36,644 nt of DNA from FLUQ01 sp031550605 (GTDB lineage Bacteria; Desulfobacterota; Desulfovibrionia; Desulfovibrionales; Desulfovibrionaceae), in contig JAVBOK010000067.1 of NCBI GenBank assembly GCA_031550605.1, forward strand, positions 1 through 36,644, written 5' to 3'. A program made the position numbers and the translations under genes. Below, in pieces: positions 14,979 through 23,070 of the stretch (positions within the stretch are counted from its first letter, which is position 1; every line of letters begins with the position of its first letter). The notes under the pieces are model-generated. The model was not told the origin of the DNA, made no database searches, and saw only the letters and a program-made list of their open reading frames with translations.

Positions 14979-16403
14979 ATGTGTGACGCCGCATCGCTTG
15001 CCGCACGACTGGGGCCTGAGCTCACCGCGAAAATTCATACCCTGGGCGAACTGGTGGAACTGGCCGAGCGGGAGGGTGTTTCCCTCGGCACGCTGGCGGT
15101 GGTCGAAGCTCAAGCCAGAGAGGGCAAAAGCCGGAAGGAAATCCTGGACGGCGTGTATGCGCAGTTCGACCACAACCTGCGCGCCCTGGAACTGGGACTC
15201 AAATCCGGGCGCAGCTTCCTGCTGGGCGCTGTGGGTTCGGACCTGGTGGCTGCCGGCGAAGGCGCGCTCATCGGCGACCGCTTCATCAACAACGCCCTGG
15301 TCAACACCCTGGCCACGGAAGTGGGCAACCACGAAGTGGGCCTGCGCCCGTGCGCCGGAACCGGCGATTCCTGTCCGTACACGGGACTGGTCAAGGCCAT
15401 GCAGCAGGAAGGGCTGGACGACGAGCAGATCCGTTGCGGCATGGCCCTGATTCTGAAGATCGGTTCCATTTTCCGCTCCGGAAAACAGACCACAGGCTGC
15501 AATATGGAAGGGTATGGCGCGGGCGCCGCGGTCACCGCCGCGGTTTTGACCGAGTTGCGCGGCGGCGGCCCCCGGCAGGTCGCGCGGGCCATGGTGCTGG
15601 CCCTCTCGCCGACCATCGCCGTGCCCTGCACGCCGCGGGTCATGGTTTCCGGGCTGTGCGCCACGCATATCGGCGGGGCCATCCTGGTGGGGAACCTGGC
15701 GGCGAACCTGGTGTTGCGGACCTCGCTGCCGGTGGATGTGGACGTGGACGTGATGATCGCCATGGCCGCCAAAGTTCACGTGGACGCCGCTCCGGTCATC
15801 ACGAACATCAACCACGGCTATCTGCTGCCCTATTTCAAGAAAAACGCGTCGGTGGACGCTTTCGTGGCCCCTTCCGTCCGGGAGCATGAAGCCGAGGAAG
15901 TGTCCCGGGTGCTGGAAAAATCCCGCGAGGAGGTGCGCCGCATGCTCGCGGCGGCCAGGCCCCTGACCCAGTGCCTGGGCGACGTGGTGGTGGGCGGCAG
16001 CAGCATCGCCGTGGGGTCTCCGACCAACATGGCCCGTATCGCCCACGCCCTGGCCAAAGGAAGCATCAGAAGCATCGACATCGAACTGACGTCAGACCTT
16101 TTCGTGCGGCGGGCCATCAACATCCCGGCTATTCTCATGGCCGCCGTCACCGGCGCCAAAACCGACGACATCAAGGCGTACCGGGGCATTTTCGACCATC
16201 CGGGCCTGAAGGATCTGCCCGTGACCGTAACACGCATTGAGGAACCCGAGGTGCAGCGCATCCGCATCACGGCCACGGAACAGAGCGTGTATCTTGACTC
16301 GCGCAACAGAGGCGGAGGCCGCGTGGGTCTGGTTGCCGCCGAGCCATCCCTGGATGCGGCCGTTGCCGCGGCCGGGGCCCTGGGCATCCAGCTGGCGGAA
16401 TGA
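14979..16403 (+). CDS. L-serine-dehydratase-alpha-like Fe-S protein
   Basis: The product has 474 residues from ATG 14979, with GAAAGGA upstream; the in-frame upstream extension overlaps rraA and is not used. The segment R-P-C-A-G-T-G-D-S-C-P-Y-T-G (about 123-136) corresponds to the T-A-P-T-x-G loop of Fe-S serine dehydratases. G-C-N-M-E-G-Y-G-A-G-A-A (C174) is followed by P-C-T-P-R (C217) and G-L-C-A-T (C227). The C174/C217/C227 spacing is close to the three cluster cysteines of the Legionella enzyme as I remember it, so a [4Fe-4S] centre is likely. There is no separate beta domain in the operon. The substrate is probably a hydroxy or amino acid linked to the TTT cargo rather than serine. Confidence 0.72.
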   Translation: MCDAASLAARLGPELTAKIHTLGELVELAEREGVSLGTLAVVEAQAREGKSRKEILDGVYAQFDHNLRALELGLKSGRSFLLGAVGSDLVAAGEGALIGDRFINNALVNTLATEVGNHEVGLRPCAGTGDSCPYTGLVKAMQQEGLDDEQIRCGMALILKIGSIFRSGKQTTGCNMEGYGAGAAVTAAVLTELRGGGPRQVARAMVLALSPTIAVPCTPRVMVSGLCATHIGGAILVGNLAANLVLRTSLPVDVDVDVMIAMAAKVHVDAAPVITNINHGYLLPYFKKNASVDAFVAPSVREHEAEEVSRVLEKSREEVRRMLAAARPLTQCLGDVVVGGSSIAVGSPTNMARIAHALAKGSIRSIDIELTSDLFVRRAINIPAILMAAVTGAKTDDIKAYRGIFDHPGLKDLPVTVTRIEEPEVQRIRITATEQSVYLDSRNRGGGRVGLVAAEPSLDAAVAAAGALGIQLAE

Positions 16404-16553
16404 CATCGCCGCACTTTGTCCCCGAAAAGCCGGCAACAGCACGCCGCGCCCCTCGGGAGAATGTGCCGTGAGCCGCGCTGCCGCGGCGGAAATGGCGCAC
16501 GATTTTGGCGTCGTCGTGGAACACTGTGTCCAACCCTTAACCACGGAGAGCGT

Positions 16554-16997
16554 ATGAAACAGTTTCTTCTTGCCTTGCTTCTGGTTTTCACGGTCACGGG
16601 AATAGCTCACGCCGCCGCGCCGAAAGCGGACGAAAAGGCGGTGGCCAAAGCCGTCGAGTTCATGCGCCAGGCCATGATCAGCGGCAACAAGGCCGATCTG
16701 ATGAAAGTGGCGCTGCCCGGCCTTGTGTACATCCATTCCGCGGGCGCGGCGGAGAACAGGGACGAGTTCGTGAATTCGCTGGCGACGAGGAAGTCGCACT
16801 TCACGGCCATCACGCTGACGGAGCAGAAAATCACGGTTGCCGGCAACGTGGCGGTTGTGCAGCATATTTTTGACGGCACGCTTGACCCGGGCAAACCGCG
16901 TACGGTCTATCTGCGCATCATGCTGGTGTTCAAGAAAACCAAGGGCGAATGGAAACTGCTGGCCCGCCAGGCCGCCAAGGCCGACCGGCCGAAATAG
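16554..16997 (+). CDS. Secreted NTF2/SnoaL-like (DUF4440-type) small protein
   Basis: The product has 147 residues; the ATG follows CACGGAGAG. A signal peptide is clear (M-K-Q-F, a leucine-rich core, A-H-A cleavage near residue 20). The mature domain has the alpha-then-beta pattern of NTF2-like proteins: V-A-K-A-V-E-F-M-R-Q-A-M, then D-L-M-K-V-A-L-P-G-L-V-Y-I-H-S, and a W-K-L-L-A-R-Q C-terminal strand. It is the last gene of the operon, 150 bases after the Fe-S gene. The function is unknown; periplasmic ligand binding or an isomerase/hydrolase acting before uptake is possible. Confidence 0.75.
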   Translation: MKQFLLALLLVFTVTGIAHAAAPKADEKAVAKAVEFMRQAMISGNKADLMKVALPGLVYIHSAGAAENRDEFVNSLATRKSHFTAITLTEQKITVAGNVAVVQHIFDGTLDPGKPRTVYLRIMLVFKKTKGEWKLLARQAAKADRPK

Positions 16998-17179
16998 GGC
17001 GGAGGAGCCTTGAAAATGTCCGTCCGCTCCGCAGGGATTTGTCCGCAAATCTTTGCCGCGGGATTGCCGCAGGCTGGCCTTGCCCGCCGTTAGGCCGCGA
17101 TCTCGCCGTGAACCTGCTCCGAGGGCGGATCCGGGACGGGGCGATCCCCGCCCCGGGAGCATTCCCCGGACCCCATCAA

Positions 17180-17210
17180 CGAAAAAACGGCGCCATGCGC
17201 CGTTTTTTCG
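17180..17210. terminator. Bidirectional intrinsic terminator
   Basis: A perfect 14-bp palindrome, CGAAAAAACGGCGC / GCGCCGTTTTTTCG around loop CAT, gives a U6 tract on either strand. It lies between the converging RraA-TTT operon and the GntR gene and should terminate both. The rest of the 16998-17321 gap is GC-rich with no gene that I can support. Confidence 0.9.
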
Positions 17211-17321
17211 TGAAGGCGGCGAAACTCTCGAACGCGGGGCGCGAGGCCCCTGCCGGGAAAAAGCGGGAGGAAGTCCGGCAGTTTTCCACGGTCCGGGCCA
17301 GGGTGCCGGAACGGGACAGTT

Positions 17322-18002
17322 TCAGGAGGCGTTGACGGATTGCGCGGCCAGAACCGCCTTTTCGCTGCGCTTCAGATGCTCTCGGAGCAGGGTGCAGGCT
17401 TCGTCCGCCTTGCCCTGCCGGATCAGGCCGGCCAGCAGAATATGGTCGCTGGCCACGTCGGCGGCCGAGATGGAGTGCGTGAAGGCTTGCGCCCAGGTGA
17501 CGCTGAGGATGTCGCGGATTTCTTCGAATATCTTGCAGATCATGCCGTTGGCGCACAACTCCAGCAACTTCATGTGAAAACTTCTGCCGGAGGCCACGGC
17601 GCCGCTGATTTCCGCTTTGATGGCGCTTTCCTTTTGCGCGTTGGCGGCTTCAAGCAGGGTCGAAAAGTCATAGCGCTCCGGATGGTCCGCCAAGGTCCTG
17701 ACGGCGTGCGATTCAAGAGCCCAGCGCAGTTCATACACTTCCCGGATGGCCTGTTCGGAAAAGATCCGTATCTGAAAGCCACGGCGGGGCAGCACGGTCA
17801 CGAACCCGCGGGAGGCCAGGTCCAGAACCGCCTCCCGGACGGGCGTGCGCGATACGCCCATTTGCGCGGCCAGGCTGGTTTCTGTATATAAAACGTTGGG
17901 TTTCATGCGGCCGGCGATGATGGCCGCCCGGATGCGCTCCTCCACCTGTCGGGACAGGGATACCGTGTTGGGGATCTCTTCAAGCTCAAGATTGTCTGCC
18001 AT
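17322..18002 (-). CDS. FadR/GntR-family transcription regulator (FCD domain)
   Basis: The product has 226 residues. The ATG at 18002 has GAGG upstream; an in-frame ATG at 18041 lies inside the operator palindrome and is rejected. A GntR winged helix occupies about 14-75 (R-Q-V-E-E-R-I, then G-V-S-R-T-P-V-R-E-A-V). An all-alpha FCD ligand domain follows at about 80-215, with three histidines in the expected metal-site positions (S-F-H-M-K-L-L, S-D-H-I-L-L, L-R-E-H-L-K). FCD regulators usually sense small organic acids. It is convergent with the RraA-TTT operon, and the same operator core occurs at both promoters, so it most likely represses both until the substrate binds. Confidence 0.93.
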   Translation of the reverse strand: MADNLELEEIPNTVSLSRQVEERIRAAIIAGRMKPNVLYTETSLAAQMGVSRTPVREAVLDLASRGFVTVLPRRGFQIRIFSEQAIREVYELRWALESHAVRTLADHPERYDFSTLLEAANAQKESAIKAEISGAVASGRSFHMKLLELCANGMICKIFEEIRDILSVTWAQAFTHSISAADVASDHILLAGLIRQGKADEACTLLREHLKRSEKAVLAAQSVNAS

Positions 18003-18030
18003 GGGAAACCTCAGGGTGCGATTCTTAAAT

Positions 18031-18043
18031 GCATGTAACATGC
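18031..18043. promoter_or_regulatory. Predicted GntR operator, site 2 (autoregulation)
   Basis: GCATG-TAA-CATGC is a palindrome immediately after the -10 of the regulator's own promoter, overlapping the expected transcription start. It shares the CATGTNACATG core and the position relative to -10 with the site at 10481-10493. Confidence 0.65.
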
Positions 18044-18072
18044 AGGATACAAGGCCGAAGATTTTTCGTCAA
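18044..18072 (-). promoter_or_regulatory. Sigma-70 promoter of the GntR-type gene
   Basis: On the minus strand TTGACG (18072-18067) and TATCCT (18049-18044) are 17 bases apart. The operator begins directly downstream. Confidence 0.65.
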
Positions 18073-18110
18073 TGGATCCTTTGCCGGAACAGGGGTTCTT
18101 TTCCCCATGA

Positions 18111-18139
18111 AAAAGGCCCGCTGGGAAAGCGAGCCTTTT
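18111..18139 (-). terminator. Intrinsic terminator of the UxaA-TTT-rhodanese operon
   Basis: On the minus strand AAAAGGCTCGCT and AGCGGGCCTTTT form a 12-bp stem with one mismatch and a 5-base loop, ending in a T5 tract. It lies about 290 bases after the rhodanese stop and before the GntR promoter, so it ends the minus-strand operon. Confidence 0.75.
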
Positions 18140-18428
18140 GCCGCCGGCAACCGCCGTTCCCGCCTTGCGCGGCCGGACGGCACGAATTTTTTGCGGGGGT
18201 GACTCCCGGGAATCATTTCCCCCGGACGGGGTTTGGGGCGGCAGCCCCGAAAACGCATCGGGGACAGGGCCGGCATCGAGAGTCTCGTTGCAAAAATTCA
18301 ACCGCGCATTCAGTGAGGAATTTTTGTGAGGAACGGGCGTTGAGAAGGGTGGCTTTCACCTGCCGTACGCCGCGTACCGCGGCGCGAAATCCTGACGGAT
18401 TGCGGGGTGTTTGGTCTGCGGGCAAATA
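18140..18428. other. Non-coding stretch downstream of the rhodanese gene
   Basis: I see no supportable gene here. It holds GC-rich short hairpins such as GGGGC-GGCA-GCCCC (around 18235-18248) and a CCCCCGGAC motif near 18215 that also occurs after gcl. Probably an untranslated tail plus remnants of dispersed GC-rich sequence. Confidence 0.5.
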
Positions 18429-20051
18429 TTAGCGGACCAGCGCGAAATGCGCGTCCCCGTCTTTTTTGATGCGTTCCACCAGACCGAATTCCCAGTCAAA
18501 ATATCCCTTCATGGCTTCGGGTCTGGCGTTGACGTCGGGATAGGGTTTGTACCAGACGTCGTCCTCGGCGCAGAAAGCGGTCTGCATGCCGTCATGCAGG
18601 GGCAGGCCGGCGGCTGTCCAGGCGGGGGTGCCGCCCCGCAGCGCGAGGACCAGGGCGCCGGGCCACAGGTCCGCCGCGTCGGCGGCGGCGAACAGGACAT
18701 GTTCGCCGCTGTCGGACGTGATCACAATTTCGCGCGCATCCGGGCGGGCGGCACGCGCGCGGTCCAGGTACCCGCGGGTCACCCAGGCCGCGCCGGGGAT
18801 ATGCCCCGCGCGGTGGATTTTGCTGATTCCCACGTTGATGACCAGGGGCGGGTTGGCGCCGGTCAATTTTCCTTTCAGCGTCATGGCGTTGCAGACAGGC
18901 ACGGCGGGCAGGGGCGGCAGGGCGGGGGCGGTGTCGCCGCGTTCCAGCCCCCGGCTGCCGTGGCCGGATCCGCCGAGGCCGCCGCGCAGCACATGCACGT
19001 CCGGCAGACCCATTTGCAAAAGCCAGTGGGCGGTCATGACCGCGCGCGCTTCCGTGTCGTCCACCAGCACATACCGGCCGCCCCGCACGGCGGCGTATTC
19101 GTCGGTGGCCTGCACCAGCTGGCCGCCCTGGGCGTTGCGCGATCCGGGCATGTGCCCGGCGGCGAATTCCTCCGGCTGGCGCACGTCGAAAATGTACAGG
19201 GTGCGGTTGTCCGATTCAGCCCGCCAGGCGTCAAGGGTCCGCGCATCCACAAAAGAGACGCCGTATTTGCGCGCCACGGCCGCCGCGCGGCGCCGCGCGG
19301 CGGCCAGGGCGTCCGGGGACGGCGGCGCGGTGCGCCGGGCCGAGCCGTATTCCAGGCTGTAGCCCGCCAACTGCCAGTTCATGGTGCCGCCCTTGAGGGC
19401 CGCCACTTCGTTGGGAACCCCCGCGTTGCGCAGGGTCTGGGTGCCTATGATGCTGCGGGTGCGTCCGGCGCAGTTGATGATGACCATGGTTTCCGGGTCC
19501 GGGACCAGATCCGCGAAACGGTACGTGACCTCGCAGCCCGGCGCGTTGACCGATCCGGGGATGTTCATGGCGGCATACTCTTCACGCGGCCGTACGTCGA
19601 TGACCGCGAACGGCCTGCCGGAATCCATGATCTCCTTGATCGCGGCCGGCTCCAGACGCGGGGTATGCTGTTCTTCCTCCACGTATTCGCCGAAACCTTT
19701 GCTCAGCGCGCCGACGCCCGCGACTTCCACGTATCCGGCCTCTTTCCAGGCCCGCATGCCGCCCGCCAGGACCACGGGCCGCGCATAGCCCATGCGGGAA
19801 AGCACGGACGCGGCCCGCACCGCGCGGGATGTTCCCGTTTCTTCGCCGCTGTCCGTCAGCACGACCGGAACCCGCTTGCATGGCACAAGGTCCAGGGCCA
19901 GCATTTCCAGGCGGGAGAGGGGCGCGCAACTGGCCAGCAGCATGTGCCCGCGGGAGAATTCCTCCTGCTCGCGCACGTCCAGCACGGCGAATTCGCCGCG
20001 TTTCGCGAACAGTTCCCTGGCTTCTTTCGGCGTGCAACGGATTGACTGCAT
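18429..20051 (-). CDS. Four-domain rhodanese-like protein with one catalytic cysteine
   Basis: The product has 540 residues, with AAGGAG upstream and 12 bases after the tctA stop. Four rhodanese repeats are visible, each with a D-V-R-x-x-E-E-F/Y-like start: about 5-110, 132-235, 265-370 and 385-485. Only repeat 2 has the active-site loop cysteine (C194 in N-C-A-G-R-T-R). The loops of repeats 1, 3 and 4 read T-D-S-G-E, V-D-D-T-E and T-S-D-S-G-E. No signal peptide is seen, so it is cytoplasmic. Rhodaneses move sulfane sulfur to acceptors such as sulfite, cyanide or thiols. Being last in an operon with a TTT importer and a SuyAB/UxaA-like lyase suggests it handles sulfur or sulfite released from the substrate, but this is inference. 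Confidence 0.9.
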   Translation of the reverse strand: MQSIRCTPKEARELFAKRGEFAVLDVREQEEFSRGHMLLASCAPLSRLEMLALDLVPCKRVPVVLTDSGEETGTSRAVRAASVLSRMGYARPVVLAGGMRAWKEAGYVEVAGVGALSKGFGEYVEEEQHTPRLEPAAIKEIMDSGRPFAVIDVRPREEYAAMNIPGSVNAPGCEVTYRFADLVPDPETMVIINCAGRTRSIIGTQTLRNAGVPNEVAALKGGTMNWQLAGYSLEYGSARRTAPPSPDALAAARRRAAAVARKYGVSFVDARTLDAWRAESDNRTLYIFDVRQPEEFAAGHMPGSRNAQGGQLVQATDEYAAVRGGRYVLVDDTEARAVMTAHWLLQMGLPDVHVLRGGLGGSGHGSRGLERGDTAPALPPLPAVPVCNAMTLKGKLTGANPPLVINVGISKIHRAGHIPGAAWVTRGYLDRARAARPDAREIVITSDSGEHVLFAAADAADLWPGALVLALRGGTPAWTAAGLPLHDGMQTAFCAEDDVWYKPYPDVNARPEAMKGYFDWEFGLVERIKKDGDAHFALVR

Positions 20052-20063
20052 GGCGGCTCCTTG

Positions 20064-21542
20064 TTACGCGGCGGCGCGTTGACGCCGTTTGCGCAGGGAA
20101 TAGGCCACGGAAACGGCGGCCAGGACCAGAAAACCGGCGGCCACGGGCCGGCCGGTGATGCCCCACAGGCTGTGTCCGCTCATGACCCAGCAGGCGGAAA
20201 GATGCACTTCCATCATCGGCCCGAGAATCAGGCCCAGCACAAGGGGCAGCAGAGGAAAATCAAGACGTTCCAGAATGTAGCCCGCGATGCCCATGCCGGT
20301 GAAAACCCAGACGTCGAACATGCTGCTGTTCAGGGCGAAACAGCCCACAACGCACATGGACATGATGATGGGGTACAAAATGCCGCGGGGAATGGACAGG
20401 GCCTTGATCAGCAGGCGGATGTTCAGGATCTGCAGCAGCAGCATCAGGAAGCTGCTGATCAGAAAGGCCGCGAGAATGGTGTAAAAGATGTCCGGCTGAT
20501 CCCTGAACAGCAGGGGGCCCGGCTGCACGTTGTGGATCATGAACGCGCCCAGCATCATCATGGTGGTGGCGTCCCCCGGCAGGCCCAGCGTCAGCAGGGG
20601 CACCACGGCCCCGCCGGTGCAGGCGTTGTTGGCGGCTTCCGAAGAAATGATGCCGTCGGGATCGCCCGTTCCGAACGTGTCCGGATTGGGCGCGGCCGCT
20701 TTCGCCTGGCTGTAGGAAAGAATGCTGGCCAGATTCGGGCCGACGCCGGGCAGGATGCCGATGCAAACCCCGATGACGCTTGAGCGGAGCAGATTCAGGG
20801 GGGACCGCACAAGGCAGTCGTATGCCGTCCGCGCGAATTCACGGAGGGAAAAGTTCGCCTGCAGCGCCTTGACCGGCGCGTTCAGGCCCCCGATGTCCTC
20901 CAGAATCTGGGACATGGCGTACATGCCGATCAGCACGGGCATGACCGCGAAGCCGGCTTCCAGATATTTGCTGTCAAAGGTGAAGCGGGCCACGCTGTCC
21001 GTGGCGCTGAACCCGATCAGACCCATGAAGATGCCCAGACAGGCCGAAAGGGTTCCCTTGGTCAGAGACTTTCCGGAAATGGCGATGATGCAGGTCAGGG
21101 TGAAGATGATCAGCGCAAGATACTCGTACGCGTTGAAGCTGAGGGCCACGGCCCCCAGCGGCGGGGCGGCCAGGCCCAGCACGGCGGTGGAGAACAGCGA
21201 GCCGATGAAGGAAGCGAACACCCCGTAAGAGAGCGCTTTGCCCGCGTTCCCCCGCGCCGCCATGGGGTATGCGTCGAACGTGGTGGTGACGGAGGCCGGC
21301 GTTCCCGGTATGTTCAGCAGCGTCGCCGCCACCAGGCCGCCGGATATGGCCCCCACGTACGTTGACACCAGCAGGGCCAGGCTGATGTCCATGGGCATGG
21401 TGAAGGTTATGGGCACCAGCAGGGCCACGGCCATGGTGCTGGTCAGGCCGGGAATGGCCCCGACGACAAGCCCGCCGAAAACCCCGGCGGTCATGATCAG
21501 CAGGATTGCGGGGGAACAGAGGGTCGACAATGCGTCTATCAT
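20064..21542 (-). CDS. TctA-family large membrane subunit
   Basis: The product has 492 residues. The ATG at 21542 follows GCGAGG and family similarity starts there; the upstream in-frame extension overlaps tctB and is rejected. Signature blocks are G-A-I-P-G-L-T-S-T-M-A-V, the N-I-P-G-T-P-A-S-V-T-T-T-F-D-A-Y-P-M block, G-I-L-P-G-V-G-P-N, and S-S-E-A-A-N-N-A-C-T-G-G. The protein is polytopic and complete. It is the membrane channel of the third TTT system, in one operon with the UxaA-like lyase pair and the rhodanese. Its signature variants (A-Y-P-M-A-A-R-G-N) differ from the two plus-strand TctA proteins upstream, so it probably has a different substrate. Confidence 0.95.
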   Translation of the reverse strand: MIDALSTLCSPAILLIMTAGVFGGLVVGAIPGLTSTMAVALLVPITFTMPMDISLALLVSTYVGAISGGLVAATLLNIPGTPASVTTTFDAYPMAARGNAGKALSYGVFASFIGSLFSTAVLGLAAPPLGAVALSFNAYEYLALIIFTLTCIIAISGKSLTKGTLSACLGIFMGLIGFSATDSVARFTFDSKYLEAGFAVMPVLIGMYAMSQILEDIGGLNAPVKALQANFSLREFARTAYDCLVRSPLNLLRSSVIGVCIGILPGVGPNLASILSYSQAKAAAPNPDTFGTGDPDGIISSEAANNACTGGAVVPLLTLGLPGDATTMMMLGAFMIHNVQPGPLLFRDQPDIFYTILAAFLISSFLMLLLQILNIRLLIKALSIPRGILYPIIMSMCVVGCFALNSSMFDVWVFTGMGIAGYILERLDFPLLPLVLGLILGPMMEVHLSACWVMSGHSLWGITGRPVAAGFLVLAAVSVAYSLRKRRQRAAA

Positions 21543-21559
21543 GGGCCGGGCCTCGCGGG

Positions 21560-22021
21560 TCAGGGCAAAAAGAGCTGCAGCAGCCGTCCGAAAACATATT
21601 CCAGGGACAGGGCCACCCCGGCCGAAAGCGCGGCATATCCGGCCGCGGCGGCCGGGGTGCGCTTTCCGAGCAGCAGCATGCACAGGATCAGAAAGGCGAT
21701 GGTCGCTGTCCGGTAGCCCAGATGGGGCAGAACCAGCACATAGGCGATCAGCAGGCCGATGGTGGCGGCCCGCTCCGGGCAGAACGACAGCCGGGACGGC
21801 GCTTCCGGACGGCCGGCCGCGGCGCCGGAAAAATCGACGCTCTGCGCCATCACGGCCAGGGAAAGCAGGGCGATCAGCGCCAGGATCACGCGGGGGAAAA
21901 TCAGCGGCCCCATGGAAAAGGACATGACCTCGCGGATGAACCAGGTCTGGCAGTAAAAAAATCCGGCGCCCAGAAGCAGCAGCAGGGCCAGAAAAAAATC
22001 GTTGTATTTGCGGATGCGCAT
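21560..22021 (-). CDS. TctB-family small membrane subunit
   Basis: The product has 153 residues. The ATG at 22021 has TGGAGATC upstream; a TTG at 22036 is also in frame but overlaps that ribosome site. Four hydrophobic segments are visible, the first beginning at about residue 8 after a basic R-I-R-K-Y stretch. Conservation is low, as is normal for TctB, and identity rests largely on its place between tctC and tctA. It stops 17 bases before tctA. Confidence 0.85.
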   Translation of the reverse strand: MRIRKYNDFFLALLLLLGAGFFYCQTWFIREVMSFSMGPLIFPRVILALIALLSLAVMAQSVDFSGAAAGRPEAPSRLSFCPERAATIGLLIAYVLVLPHLGYRTATIAFLILCMLLLGKRTPAAAAGYAALSAGVALSLEYVFGRLLQLFLP

Positions 22022-22101
22022 GCGGATCTCCAACAAAAGGCCGTCCGGCGCGCGGAACCGGGGCGGCGTCCTTGCGGGCCGCTCCGGTCCGGGCGCGGCG
22101 G

Positions 22102-23058
22102 TTATTTCACCAGCGAATAGCGTTTGACCAGGCCTTCGTTAAGCTTCAGAGCCGCGGCCCACAGTTTTGTGGTCTGTTCGGCGTTGTAGTTGGCCGCCGC
22201 GCAGTACAGCTTGGCCAGCGCGCTGACGGCCTCGGGATCTTTCATGGCCTTGTCCATGGCCGCGCGAAGCACGTTCTTGGCCTCTTCCGGCGTGCCCTTG
22301 GGTGCGAAGACCGTGAAGATCTGATCGTACACGCTGTTGACACCCTGCTCTTTCAACGTGGGCACGTCGGGCAGGGAAGCGAGGCGCTTTTCGCTCAATA
22401 CCCCGAGGGCCAGCACGTCGCCGGCGGCGATATACGGCGCGGCGGCGGAAGCGGAAACGCAGCTGGCGTCGGCATGGCCGCCGATGATGGCCACCACCCG
22501 GTCCTTGTCCCCGGCGTTGGCCACGATGCCGGGTTCGATCCCGCCTTTTTCATACCCGGCATCCACATACAGGAAGCCGAAATGGGACATGGCCCCGAAA
22601 GACATGGGCCAGCGGACCTTCTTGGGATTGGCCTTCATGTAGGCCATCAGTTCCGGCGCGGTTTTCACCGGCAGGTTCTTGCTGCAGACCATGATGAAGG
22701 TGCTGGTGACCGGCGCGGCCACGATGTCGAAATCCTTGTAGGAATGCGTGACCACCCGGGTCGCGGTCTGCACGGCCATGGTGGGGTGTTCCCAGAGCAG
22801 GGTGTAGCCGTCGGCCTTGGCGCGCAGCACGTGGTTGGCCCCCACGCTGCCGGTGCCGCCGGAAATGTTGGACACAACCAGAGGGTTGGGCAGGTGCTTG
22901 TTGATGTACTGGATGGCCACGCGCGCGGAAACGTCGCTGCCGCCGCCGGGAGGAAAGGGCACGACCAGCTGGATGGCCTTTTCGGGGTACGCCGCGGCTG
23001 CCGCCGCCGGACAGAAGCCAAGTGCCGCGAGAAGCAGAAGAACGAGGGCTTTTTTCAT
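22102..23058 (-). CDS. TctC/Bug-family periplasmic binding protein
   Basis: The product has 318 residues, with AAAGGAG upstream. A signal peptide (M-K-K-A-L, leucine-rich core, A-A-A-A-A near residue 22) leads into the family motif V-P-F-P-P-G-G-G-S-D and the loop I-S-G-G-T-G-S-V-G-A. It starts 12 bases after the large UxaA-like subunit, so lyase and importer are one transcription unit. An 80-base GC-rich gap follows before tctB. In published 3-sulfolactate pathways a TTT importer is paired with the SuyAB lyase, which makes a C3 acid a candidate cargo here. Confidence 0.94.
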   Translation of the reverse strand: MKKALVLLLLAALGFCPAAAAAAYPEKAIQLVVPFPPGGGSDVSARVAIQYINKHLPNPLVVSNISGGTGSVGANHVLRAKADGYTLLWEHPTMAVQTATRVVTHSYKDFDIVAAPVTSTFIMVCSKNLPVKTAPELMAYMKANPKKVRWPMSFGAMSHFGFLYVDAGYEKGGIEPGIVANAGDKDRVVAIIGGHADASCVSASAAAPYIAAGDVLALGVLSEKRLASLPDVPTLKEQGVNSVYDQIFTVFAPKGTPEEAKNVLRAAMDKAMKDPEAVSALAKLYCAAANYNAEQTTKLWAAALKLNEGLVKRYSLVK

Positions 23059-23070
23059 GGGTTGCTCCTT

